A stretch of DNA of 32,742 bases, taken from NCBI GenBank assembly GCA_022732885.1, contig JAIJTS010000017.1, positions 1 to 32,742 on the forward strand. The letters run 5' to 3'. Shown in pieces: positions 1 through 7,931 of the stretch (the first letter of the stretch is position 1; every line of letters starts with the position of its first letter). The DNA comes from Atopobium sp. Lineage in GTDB: Bacteria > Actinomycetota > Coriobacteriia > Coriobacteriales > Atopobiaceae. The notes beneath the pieces were generated by a model. It did not search any database and was not told the DNA's origin. It worked only from the letters and a program-made list of their open reading frames with translations. A program made the translations under genes and the position numbers.

Positions 1-112
1 GTGGAACAGAAAGAGTACTTGCAACCGTACGAGATCCCATACCGGAAGCAAAGAGCTCTGCTGCCTTTCTCCTCACCTCTACATCGTACTTTACCCTACA
101 ATCCATACGCAT
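1..112 (-). CDS. Transposase-like helix-turn-helix protein, N-terminal part only (runs off window)
   Basis: The reading frame opens with ATG at 112 and stays open for 37 codons to the window edge. The peptide starts MRMDCRVKYDVEVRRKAAEL and continues with a helix-turn-helix pattern (ELFASGMG-x4-AS-x-LSVP), as seen at the N-terminus of IS3-type OrfA proteins and related HTH domains, where it binds the element ends. An AGGAGG ribosome binding site at 119-124 lies 6 bases before the ATG, which supports this start; a second ATG two codons later is possible. The gene points the same way as the kinase operon and lies just past its terminator, whose 3' arm contains the ribosome binding site. The family call is by motif only, because most of the protein is outside the window. 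Confidence 0.6.
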   Translation of the reverse strand, partial: MRMDCRVKYDVEVRRKAAELFASGMGSRTVASTLSVP

Positions 113-151
113 AAAAAGCCTCCTATTTCTTATGTCCAAGAAATGGGAGGC
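112..151 (-). terminator. Rho-independent terminator at the end of the kinase/cell-wall operon
   Basis: On the minus strand the arm GCCTCCCATTTCTT pairs with AAGAAATAGGAGGC around a 6-base loop (14 positions, one imperfect pair) and is followed directly by TTTTT. It lies about 80 bases past the pknB stop. The 3' arm also holds the AGGAGG used by the transposase-like gene at 112, so when the hairpin forms it would both stop transcription and hide that ribosome binding site. Confidence 0.85.
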
Positions 152-232
152 AGTTCATTTGGTTGCAGGGCTTATGTGTACCGTACTTGTCGCGCGTTTG
201 GAGTTGCGCGTTGTGTGTTTTGTCCGTGGTGC

Positions 233-2158
233 TTATGCCGCTGGGCGAGGGCCACTGGAAACGCGGATGGTAATAGTGGCACCAGGAGCGGCACTTGATG
301 GTGTTTGTCCAACTACATTACCAGTAGCAACAGAATCGTCGTAAACCCAAAGAGTGTTGACTTGGAAGCCAGCGTTTTCAAGTGTGGATTGAGCTGTTTC
401 AAAGTCTTTGCCAACGACGTTTGGAACAGATCCACTCTGAGCGCCCGAAGATACAACAATTGTTACCGTAGAGCCCTTATCTGCCTTGCCGTTAGCTGGA
501 GACTGGGAGATAACGCGGCCCTCAGGAACGCTCGACGAAGACTGCTGCTGAGTATCTACCTTAAATCCTGCATCTTTCAGGACATCAGATGCACGCTCGG
601 CAGTCATCTCTGTGACGTCTGGAACATCTGCCTTTCCCTTGCCAGAGGACAGGTGGTAGGTGATAGTGTCGCCTGCCTTGGCATCGCTACCTGCTGCTGG
701 CTCTTGTGTTGCAACGTAACCGACGGTCACGTCGTCCGACTCAACCGAGTCGCCATTTCTTGCTTTGAGGCCAACAGCAGCAAGGGCAGATTCTGCCTCT
801 GACGGGCTCTTGTTAGTGAGGTCAGGAACTTTTACTGCAGCAGTAGGCTTAGCGCCCTTAGAAATCACTAAGTTAACAGCGGTTCCTTCGGCAGCCTGTC
901 TATTAGCACTTGGAGTTTGGTCAATGACCTGACCTTCAGGAGCAGAATCGCTATAGCTTTCTGTGATAGTTCCAAGCTTAAAGTGACTTCCAGGTGCATT
1001 GAGCGCCTGAGTTGCTTGATCTTTTGTTTGTCCAACAAACTGAGGAACCAGATATTGCTGAGAAGAGTTGCCAAGGAAGTGTGCAATGGCAAAGCCGGCA
1101 AGAGCTAAAACAACCAAAGCACCTAAAACGCCCAGAATAACGTTGCGCTTGTGACGGTTATTCTCGCGCTTATCCAACTCATCAGCTTCTTCTCGAGAAT
1201 GGACACGGGTGAGTCGACCGGTATCGCCCCCACGGGTTATATAGGTGTTAGAGCCGTCAATACCACGACGATCAAGCCTGGAAGTTGGCTGAGGGGGTGT
1301 GACAATGCGAGGGCTGACAGTGGTGTTACTTGGGATGGTGGCGCGACCTGCAATAAAATCACGAAGAGCACGTGCAAGCTCGTCAGCATTTTGGTAACGA
1401 TCAGCAGGGTTTTTCTCCATGCAACGAAGAATGATTGCCTCAAGAGCAGGGTCAACGTTGGGGTTAATCAACGATGGTGGCTGAGGGGCCTCGTTGACTT
1501 GTTTCATGGCAACGCTAATGGCATCATCGCCAGCAAAAGGCACGCGACCGGTAGCCGCTTCGTACATGACAATGCCTAGGGAATAGATATCGGTGGTTGG
1601 TCCCAAAGGCTTGCCGGTGCTTTGTTCTGGAGAAACGTAATGTGCGGTACCTAAAACAGAGTTATCGGTGGTTAAACTGCTGTTTTTAGCTCGAGCAATG
1701 CCAAAATCCATGACCTTGATGTTGCCATCAGGCTGAACCATGATATTTTGTGGCTTGATGTCACGGTGAATAATATCGTGGCGGTGAGCTACAGAAAGCG
1801 CCTGAGCAATCTGAGAGCCAATCTGAGCAACCTTGCGAGAATCAAGGGCTCCATGTTTGCGGATACCGCTCTTAAGGTCTGTGCCGCGCAGGTATTCCAT
1901 GACAATATAGTAGGACTCGCCGTCTTTGCCCCAGTCATAGACTGAGACGATGTATGGGCTGGAGAGCGCTGCAGCAGCCTGCGCCTCCTGCTTAAACCGA
2001 GCCGCAAAGGATGGGTCGTTTGCGTACTGCGGTAGCATCATTTTGATGGCAACAGTTCGGCCAAGAACCTGATCTTGTCCACGGTAAACGGTTGCCATTC
2101 CACCGGTACCAATTTTGTCTTGAACCTGGTAACGCCCACCGAGCATTCTACCTGGCAT
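233..2158 (-). CDS. pknB: PASTA-domain Ser/Thr protein kinase (PknB type)
   Basis: Membrane-anchored kinase that senses muropeptides or lipid II outside and phosphorylates cell-division and cell-wall proteins inside. Residues 1-270 are a Hanks-type kinase: glycine loop GTGGMATVY, Lys39 in VAIK, HRDIKPQN with Asp133, and DFG at 151-153. A basic, Ser/Thr-rich juxtamembrane stretch leads to one transmembrane helix at about 339-361. Residues 369-641 are four PASTA repeats, each beginning near a V-P-x-[FLV] motif and ending in SSG or SKG. The length of 641 is normal for PknB. AGGAG 7 bases before the ATG supports the start. It is the last gene of the operon, 101 bases after the SEDS-PBP fusion gene; its position matches pknB in the mycobacterial pstP-rodA-pbpA-pknA-pknB cluster. 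Confidence 0.96.
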   Translation of the reverse strand: MPGRMLGGRYQVQDKIGTGGMATVYRGQDQVLGRTVAIKMMLPQYANDPSFAARFKQEAQAAAALSSPYIVSVYDWGKDGESYYIVMEYLRGTDLKSGIRKHGALDSRKVAQIGSQIAQALSVAHRHDIIHRDIKPQNIMVQPDGNIKVMDFGIARAKNSSLTTDNSVLGTAHYVSPEQSTGKPLGPTTDIYSLGIVMYEAATGRVPFAGDDAISVAMKQVNEAPQPPSLINPNVDPALEAIILRCMEKNPADRYQNADELARALRDFIAGRATIPSNTTVSPRIVTPPQPTSRLDRRGIDGSNTYITRGGDTGRLTRVHSREEADELDKRENNRHKRNVILGVLGALVVLALAGFAIAHFLGNSSQQYLVPQFVGQTKDQATQALNAPGSHFKLGTITESYSDSAPEGQVIDQTPSANRQAAEGTAVNLVISKGAKPTAAVKVPDLTNKSPSEAESALAAVGLKARNGDSVESDDVTVGYVATQEPAAGSDAKAGDTITYHLSSGKGKADVPDVTEMTAERASDVLKDAGFKVDTQQQSSSSVPEGRVISQSPANGKADKGSTVTIVVSSGAQSGSVPNVVGKDFETAQSTLENAGFQVNTLWVYDDSVATGNVVGQTPSSAAPGATITIRVSSGPRPAA

Positions 2159-2259
2159 AACTCAACTCCTATCAAGTGTGCGATTTTCTCGCCACGTTAC
2201 TTACTATCTTAGAACACACCCAATTACTTGGGGAGAAGACCGTGAGATGTTTTAAGTTT

Positions 2260-5124
2260 TTATGATGCAGCTCCTAAAGCTTGGATGTTCAAACATTGAG
2301 CAAGAACTCGTCCGCCAACTTGAGCGCCGTAACCTAAAACATTCTTGCCATTACCTTCAATGACAACAGAAACAACAAGTGTTGGATGGTCATAAGGTGC
2401 AAATCCAATAAAGAACGAGTTAAAGTTACCGTTCTCGACATCTGCCGTACCCGTTTTTCCTGCAATCTTGACGCCTGGAACGCGAGCTCCCATACCAGTG
2501 CCAGATTCAACAACGCCCAACATTGCCTCACGGACCTGCGCAGCAGTATCTGCAGAAACGGCTTGGCCAAGTGATTGTGGCGATGTTGTAGAAACAACAG
2601 CTCCCTCAGGCGAGAGAACACGGTCAACAATGTAAGGATTCATGACTACTCCGCCGTTAGCAATTGCGGCAGCAACAACGGCGTTTTGCATGACGGTAGT
2701 CTGAGGACCGGCAGGGCTTGCGTGCTCTCCAACAGGGAGACCGCAAGAAGCCCAACCCAGCTCCCAAGTAGTCATCTCGGCAGGATTTGGCATCAGAGAT
2801 GGTGTTGTGGAGAAGTCCTGACCAAGCGCAGTGCCATAACCAAAAGCACGTGCATAGCTGACAAGGTTGTCTGCACCAAGTGCTACACCTAGTTGAGCTA
2901 AAGCCGTGTTAGAAGAGCGAGCAAATGCTTCACGCAGAGGAATGGTACCCATATCCTCGTTGGCGTAGTTGTGAATTGTGCCTCCGCCAAGCTCCATAGT
3001 TCCTGGAGCTGAATAGGTGGTATCCAACGTAGTGGTATGTGTGTCAATTCCGGCAGAAAGCGTAATTGTCTTAAATGATGAACCAGGGGAATAGAGCGCC
3101 TGGGTTGTTCTGTCAACCAGTTGACTACCAGAGCCCGATTCAATAATGGTACCCAGCTCAGCGTGGGTATATGAAGGACTTGAAGCCTTTGCAAGTACGG
3201 CTCCAGTAGCTGGATCCATAACTACAATTGAACCAGAATAGCCCTGGAGTGCAGCTTCTGCTACCGCTTGCATTTGTGAATTAATGGTTAGAACAACGCT
3301 TGAACCAGCGGTATTAACACCGGCCATCGAGTACAGAGCGCTTCTCCAGTCGGAGTGGTCTGAGTGACCAGTGAGCGTCTCGTTCATTGTAGACTCAATA
3401 CCCGCAGTTCCATACTGGGTAGAGATGTAACCAACGGTATGAGAAGCCATACCGTCGTGCGGATAGTTGCGTACATAGGTGCCATCATCTTGTTTGACAC
3501 TCTCTGCCAGGGTAACGCCATCAGAAGTCATAATGGCGCCGCGCTGAACGTATGCACTCTTAGCGATAGTGTGGTTGTTGGTAGGGAGTGCCTGAAGCCT
3601 AGGGGCATCAACTACCATCAAGAAAGTTAAATTGCCAAGAAGAACAGTGAAAAAGAGGGTAAACACGGTAACCAGATTGGTTAGACGTTTACCAAGAGCA
3701 ACACGTCCTAAAACACCAGATTCTTCGGATTGTAGGCCAAAGCCGCCACGAATGTGGCTACCGTGCAGAACGGAAGAAGCGTGAGCTCCACCGGAAGAAA
3801 TAGCAAGTCTCAGGGAATCAAGCGCTTTTTTACTTGGCTCAAGCTCTGTTTCACGACCAGTTCCTTCATCACCAGCTCTAAGCAGCAAAGCAACAATAAT
3901 GAAACTAGAAAGAAGAGAGCTGCCACCCTGACTCATAAAAGGAAGGGTGACGCCAGTAAGAGGCATCAGTTTAGTGACGCCTGCAACAATAAGGAAGGTC
4001 TGGAATGCCAAAACACTGGTAAGACCAGCCGCGGCAAATGCAGATGAATCAGACTTTGCACGAGCGGCTGTTGCTAAACCTCGTACCGTAAGAAGCAAAA
4101 ATAGTGTAATGATAGCCGCTCCGCCAAATAAGCCCATTTCTTCAGCAATGGCAGAGAAAATAAAGTCAGACTCAACAACAGGGATGAGTGTAGGCATGCC
4201 CCTATCAATGCCTGTACCTGCAAGTCCTCCATCTGCGATGGAGTAGAGGGATTGGACAATTTGGAAGCCATCCCCAGCGGGATCTTTGAAAGGATCTAGC
4301 CAAACGTTTACACGAGTCTGAACGTGGCCAAAGAAGTGATAAAGGGCTACTCCACCAATAGCTAAAAGGGCAATACTGACAAAAACGTAGCTAGCGCGAC
4401 CTGTTGCAACATAAAGCATGATGACAAAGAAAACAAAGAAGAGCAGCGCGCTACCAAGGTCGCGTTCAAAGATAACAACAATTAGACTGATGCCCCACAT
4501 GACAAATAAAGGCAGCAACATTTTAAAGCGAGGAAGACGGAACGGTCCTACAGAATGCATGGAGACTGACAGGGCTTCTCGATTAAGAGCAAGATAAAAC
4601 GCCAGGAAAAGTGTGATAGCAATTTTTGCTATCTCGCCAGGTTGGAATGTAAAGGCACCAAAAGAAATCCAGAGCCTTGAACCATAACGATCTTGACCTA
4701 TAACAATAGGCAGAAGAAGCAATATGACACCAAGAACACCAATGGAGTATTTGTAACGTGCCAGTGCATCAAGGTTTTTAATGACCAGCAAAACTAGAAT
4801 CATGACAACAACAGAGATAAAGAGCCAAATAGTTTGATTAACTGCAAGGTTTGGCGCAAGTCTGGTGACCATGGTAATGCCAATTCCCGAAAGTACAAAC
4901 ACAATGGGGAGAATGGCGGGGTCTGCGGCAGGAGCAAGGAATCTGATAGCAATATGAGCCACAGTAAAAGCTGCAAAAAGACCAATAGGAACAGCCATAG
5001 TTTCAAGACTGAGGGCTGAGCGAGCAGTCATCATATAAATGGCATAGAGCAAAAATACCGGAATAGCTCCAGCAAACAGTAAGAAAAGCTCAGTATTTCG
5101 TCTTAAGCCACCTGTTTTTCTCAT
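2260..5124 (-). CDS. RodA/FtsW-type SEDS glycosyltransferase fused to a class B penicillin-binding protein
   Basis: One 954-residue frame holds two enzymes that are normally separate. Residues 1-420 form a polytopic SEDS glycan polymerase with about ten membrane helices; the family signature region (WLDPF, GFQIVQSL, then ESDFIF with the likely catalytic Asp320) is intact. A linker of about 55 residues follows, then one membrane helix at about 481-505 and a transpeptidase domain with S682-S-F-K, S737-S-N and K890-T-G, all class B PBP motifs in the right order. The enzyme would polymerise lipid II and crosslink the new strand. The start is very well supported by AGGAGGTGA at 5131-5139, two bases into the gap behind the phosphatase gene. 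Mycobacteria have rodA and pbpA as adjacent genes here. There is no PASTA domain. No stop or frameshift interrupts the joint. Confidence 0.95.
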   Translation of the reverse strand: MRKTGGLRRNTELFLLFAGAIPVFLLYAIYMMTARSALSLETMAVPIGLFAAFTVAHIAIRFLAPAADPAILPIVFVLSGIGITMVTRLAPNLAVNQTIWLFISVVVMILVLLVIKNLDALARYKYSIGVLGVILLLLPIVIGQDRYGSRLWISFGAFTFQPGEIAKIAITLFLAFYLALNREALSVSMHSVGPFRLPRFKMLLPLFVMWGISLIVVIFERDLGSALLFFVFFVIMLYVATGRASYVFVSIALLAIGGVALYHFFGHVQTRVNVWLDPFKDPAGDGFQIVQSLYSIADGGLAGTGIDRGMPTLIPVVESDFIFSAIAEEMGLFGGAAIITLFLLLTVRGLATAARAKSDSSAFAAAGLTSVLAFQTFLIVAGVTKLMPLTGVTLPFMSQGGSSLLSSFIIVALLLRAGDEGTGRETELEPSKKALDSLRLAISSGGAHASSVLHGSHIRGGFGLQSEESGVLGRVALGKRLTNLVTVFTLFFTVLLGNLTFLMVVDAPRLQALPTNNHTIAKSAYVQRGAIMTSDGVTLAESVKQDDGTYVRNYPHDGMASHTVGYISTQYGTAGIESTMNETLTGHSDHSDWRSALYSMAGVNTAGSSVVLTINSQMQAVAEAALQGYSGSIVVMDPATGAVLAKASSPSYTHAELGTIIESGSGSQLVDRTTQALYSPGSSFKTITLSAGIDTHTTTLDTTYSAPGTMELGGGTIHNYANEDMGTIPLREAFARSSNTALAQLGVALGADNLVSYARAFGYGTALGQDFSTTPSLMPNPAEMTTWELGWASCGLPVGEHASPAGPQTTVMQNAVVAAAIANGGVVMNPYIVDRVLSPEGAVVSTTSPQSLGQAVSADTAAQVREAMLGVVESGTGMGARVPGVKIAGKTGTADVENGNFNSFFIGFAPYDHPTLVVSVVIEGNGKNVLGYGAQVGGRVLAQCLNIQALGAAS

Positions 5125-5126
5125 TC

Positions 5127-6386
5127 CTACTCACCTCCTGAACTTGTTGTTGACGTTGTTGTTTCTGTGGTTGATGTGCTTCCGGATTGAACATCTTCTT
5201 TCTTTTTGACAGCTCGATTGTTTGCATCATCAATTTGCTTGCGGTAATTCTCAACAGTACTGTGTGCTTCTTCTTCATTTTTAACGCGAATTCCGCTTGC
5301 AAGAGAATCTTGAACCGCATCAGGCAAATCTTTTATTTCAATTGATGTGGTTTCAACAAGTGATGACATGTTGATGCCTGCAACTGTTGTAGGAATACCT
5401 CGATATATACCAACAGTTGTGCCATTAATTCCCAGGTACCACTCACTGCTTATAAATAAGAAGAACACTGCAATAGTGGCCATAAAAAGCGCCAGAAAAG
5501 AGATACAGGTTGCAATAACACCACGAGTAAGGTGACGCCTCGTTTGATCGGCTATGCCATCGTCTAAAACATCAATTACTATGACGGTAATATTGTCTGA
5601 CCCACCATAGGTAAGGGCTGCAGAAACAAGATTATCGGCAGCTTTTTGTGGCGTGACGTTAGAGACTGCTATTGATTCTATCTCGTCATCAGGCACCATA
5701 CCTGAGAGGCCATCTGAGCACAAAATAATGCGATCACCATCAGATACTTCAAGTGAAAAGTGATCTGCGTACATGTCGGGATCAGAGCCAAGTGCTCGCG
5801 TAACTACTGAGCGAGAAGGATGTACGCGAGCTTCATCTGCAGTAATTTGGCCAGAATCAATAAGCTCCTCAACGTAGCTATGATCATGAGTAATGCGAAC
5901 TAAAGTTCCGTGATGAAGGAGGTAAATACGGGAGTCGCCAACATGAGCAACTGCCATCTGATTGCCCTCAATAAGAACTGCTGAGGCGGTAGAGCCCATT
6001 CCAGGCTTTCCAATGCCTTTTGCAGGAGCATCAATAACCTCTTGATTAGCAGCTTCAATAGCAGCACCAAGACGAACGTCATCAGCAGTACTGGGTGCCT
6101 GTTCAGCAATAACTTTAACAGCAATAGAGCTTGCTACTTCGCCAGCAGCGTGTCCTCCCATACCGTCACAGATGGCAAAAAGAGGTGTACGCAAAAGAAA
6201 CGAGTCTTCATTATGCTCGCGAACTAATCCTACGTCTGAACGGGCGCCCCAAGAGATAAACGTGTTAGAGCCTGAAGCTGTCTCTGTGTCATGTCGGCCA
6301 TCAAGTGGCAGCTCGCAACGACCAGGGGCACTAACGGGCTCTTGAACGGGTGTATCAGAAATATGTGTTGTATCAGAAGAAACCAT
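5127..6386 (-). CDS. pstP: PP2C-family Ser/Thr protein phosphatase, membrane anchored (PstP type)
   Basis: It removes the phosphates put on by the operon's kinases. The PP2C metal-binding motifs are present in order: SDVGLVREHNED, DGMGGHAAGE, GMGSTA, VGDSRIY, SDGLSGMV and GSDNIT. One membrane helix follows (about residues 291-312), then about 105 extracytoplasmic residues ending in a Ser/Thr/Glu-rich tail. I place the start at ATG 6386, 7 bases after the fhaB stop, with AGAGG just before it. A GTG eight codons upstream (6410), overlapping fhaB, is in frame but has no visible ribosome binding site. Its stop lies two bases before the SEDS-PBP start, which suggests coupled translation. The kinase-phosphatase pairing in one operon is standard for Actinobacteria. 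Confidence 0.93.
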   Translation of the reverse strand: MVSSDTTHISDTPVQEPVSAPGRCELPLDGRHDTETASGSNTFISWGARSDVGLVREHNEDSFLLRTPLFAICDGMGGHAAGEVASSIAVKVIAEQAPSTADDVRLGAAIEAANQEVIDAPAKGIGKPGMGSTASAVLIEGNQMAVAHVGDSRIYLLHHGTLVRITHDHSYVEELIDSGQITADEARVHPSRSVVTRALGSDPDMYADHFSLEVSDGDRIILCSDGLSGMVPDDEIESIAVSNVTPQKAADNLVSAALTYGGSDNITVIVIDVLDDGIADQTRRHLTRGVIATCISFLALFMATIAVFFLFISSEWYLGINGTTVGIYRGIPTTVAGINMSSLVETTSIEIKDLPDAVQDSLASGIRVKNEEEAHSTVENYRKQIDDANNRAVKKKEDVQSGSTSTTETTTSTTSSGGE

Positions 6387-6393
6387 GAGCCTC

Positions 6394-6807
6394 TTATCGA
6401 CGTCCAACACGCATAATCACATCGCCAACCTGAACTTCGTCTGTGTCACGAAGGGTAACAGGCTGCTCGATGATATGACCATTAACCATAGTTCCATTTG
6501 TGGATCCTAGGTCTTCAAGTACCAGAGCAGGACCTTGGATGGTAAAGCGAGCGTGTGAGGCAGAAACGTATGGTTCGTCAATTACGATGTCAGAAGAGGG
6601 GGAGCGTCCAATGACAACCGGTCCAAGAATATCTACATGAAGACCACGCAGGGACTTGACGCCCTTCTCGACATCAACGGACCAAATAGCTCCGTCTTTA
6701 CGTTGTCCGCGGACAAGACCGATGCCCGTGCGCATGACTGAAAACAGAAAAATATAAAGCAAGACAACAAGCAGAACGCGTCCTGCAAAGAGAATCAAAT
6801 CAATCAT
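6394..6807 (-). CDS. fhaB: FHA-domain membrane protein (FhaB/FipA type)
   Basis: A 137-residue protein that reads phosphothreonine marks at the membrane. An N-terminal helix (about residues 3-25) anchors it. An FHA domain follows at about 60-137, with VIGRSPSSDIVI, SASHARF and LGSTNGTMVNG, which carry the phosphothreonine-binding Arg, Ser and Asn. In mycobacteria the counterpart FipA (FhaB) links PknA/PknB signalling to FtsZ and FtsQ at the division site; that role here is inferred from position and domain make-up. The start ATG overlaps the fhaA stop as TAATG, with GGGAG 5 bases upstream. Length and architecture are typical. Confidence 0.93.
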   Translation of the reverse strand: MIDLILFAGRVLLVVLLYIFLFSVMRTGIGLVRGQRKDGAIWSVDVEKGVKSLRGLHVDILGPVVIGRSPSSDIVIDEPYVSASHARFTIQGPALVLEDLGSTNGTMVNGHIIEQPVTLRDTDEVQVGDVIMRVGRR

Positions 6808-7931
6808 TAGTTCTCCCGGAACTGAAGGTCCATAAGACCAATGGTAATAAGGTCTCCATCACGCAAAATGACTTCGTCTACGTCGATGTCGTTTACAAGC
6901 GTTCCGTTAGTGGATCGTAAGTCAGCAATATGCCAATCATGACCATCGTAGGTCATTTCGGCATGACGTCTTGAAACGTTAGGATCACGCAAAACAACGT
7001 CTGCTTGAGAGCGCTCTCGTCCAATAATGGCACGTGGTGCTTCAACGCGATATGAACGGCCGCTCTGGCGATCAATTAGAATGCAGGTGGCATCCATATT
7101 TGCACGTGGTGTGCCTTGTAAATTGCGAGAAGAACGTCCATTCATGCCATTGAGCTGTGCATCTAGCGAAGGCGTGATACGACGCTGTGTCATAGGAACA
7201 GGAGCTGCCGTTGGGATAGCACCATGTACCGGTAGGTCTGGAAGTCCATTAAAGCTAGGAAGAACAGGCATAGGAGTGGATTCAGCTGCGGAAACAACAG
7301 GAATTGCACCCTGAGCCTCAACAAAGTCCGGTGGCATTACTGCAAGTCCTGCATCTGTACCAGCAAGATCGCCCAAAGCCTCTGGCGTTGCATTATCTGC
7401 AGAAACAGGCTGAACCACAGAAAGGGGATCTGGTTCTGGCGTTGGTTCTGACTGAACAGCAGAGCGAGAATTGTGCTGCTGTGGCATTTGAGCCGCAGCC
7501 CCTCCAACACTGGAGTTTCCTCCCAAGAAAGCACGTTCTTCATTGCGTAGCTGGTCAAGGGTGTTGCCATCAACATTTTCTGCAAAAATAGCAAACTTTC
7601 CAGGCTTCAGTGAAGGGTCAACCATAAAACGAACAAGGGGCTGCCCCACAAATACATAATCTTTTTGCTGAGCCTGAGTAGCCACAAAGTCAGAAACCTC
7701 TGCAGTTAGATCAGCATAAAGAGGACGCATTAGTGAGTCGTCTTGAGGCGCAACTAAAACGGTATATAAGGCTGGCGCAGTATCAACACCATCAATCTCA
7801 TACGTTTCACGTTCCATCTCTTTAGCTGCTCGTTTAGCAAGCTTCTTAAAAGAGAAGGGCTCAGCGTATCCCTGTGGTGCGGCGCCAAAGACCGAACCAA
7901 TACGATTTTCAAAGTCACTAAGAAAGCTCAT
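6807..7931 (-). CDS. fhaA: FHA-domain protein with DUF3662 N-terminus (FhaA type)
   Basis: A 374-residue cytoplasmic adaptor. Residues 1-120 match the FhaA N-terminal domain (DUF3662), beginning MSFLSDFENRIGSVFG and including a basic KKLAKRAAKEME helix. Residues 130-270 are a low-complexity linker rich in Pro, Gln, Ala and Thr. The last 90 residues are an FHA domain with IIGRERSQADVVL, VSRRHAEM and RSTNGTLVND. In mycobacteria FhaA binds the phosphorylated pseudokinase domain of MviN/MurJ; the partner here is unknown. The start overlaps the end of the upstream kinase gene by 14 bases and has GAGGA 5 bases before the ATG; the end overlaps fhaB by one base, so translation of the three genes is probably coupled. 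Confidence 0.93.
   Translation of the reverse strand: MSFLSDFENRIGSVFGAAPQGYAEPFSFKKLAKRAAKEMERETYEIDGVDTAPALYTVLVAPQDDSLMRPLYADLTAEVSDFVATQAQQKDYVFVGQPLVRFMVDPSLKPGKFAIFAENVDGNTLDQLRNEERAFLGGNSSVGGAAAQMPQQHNSRSAVQSEPTPEPDPLSVVQPVSADNATPEALGDLAGTDAGLAVMPPDFVEAQGAIPVVSAAESTPMPVLPSFNGLPDLPVHGAIPTAAPVPMTQRRITPSLDAQLNGMNGRSSRNLQGTPRANMDATCILIDRQSGRSYRVEAPRAIIGRERSQADVVLRDPNVSRRHAEMTYDGHDWHIADLRSTNGTLVNDIDVDEVILRDGDLITIGLMDLQFREN

Noticed and set aside
305..802. Open plus-strand frame of 165 codons opposite pknB
   Set aside because: It lies antisense to the well-supported PASTA region, has no ribosome binding site, and its Cys-rich translation looks random.
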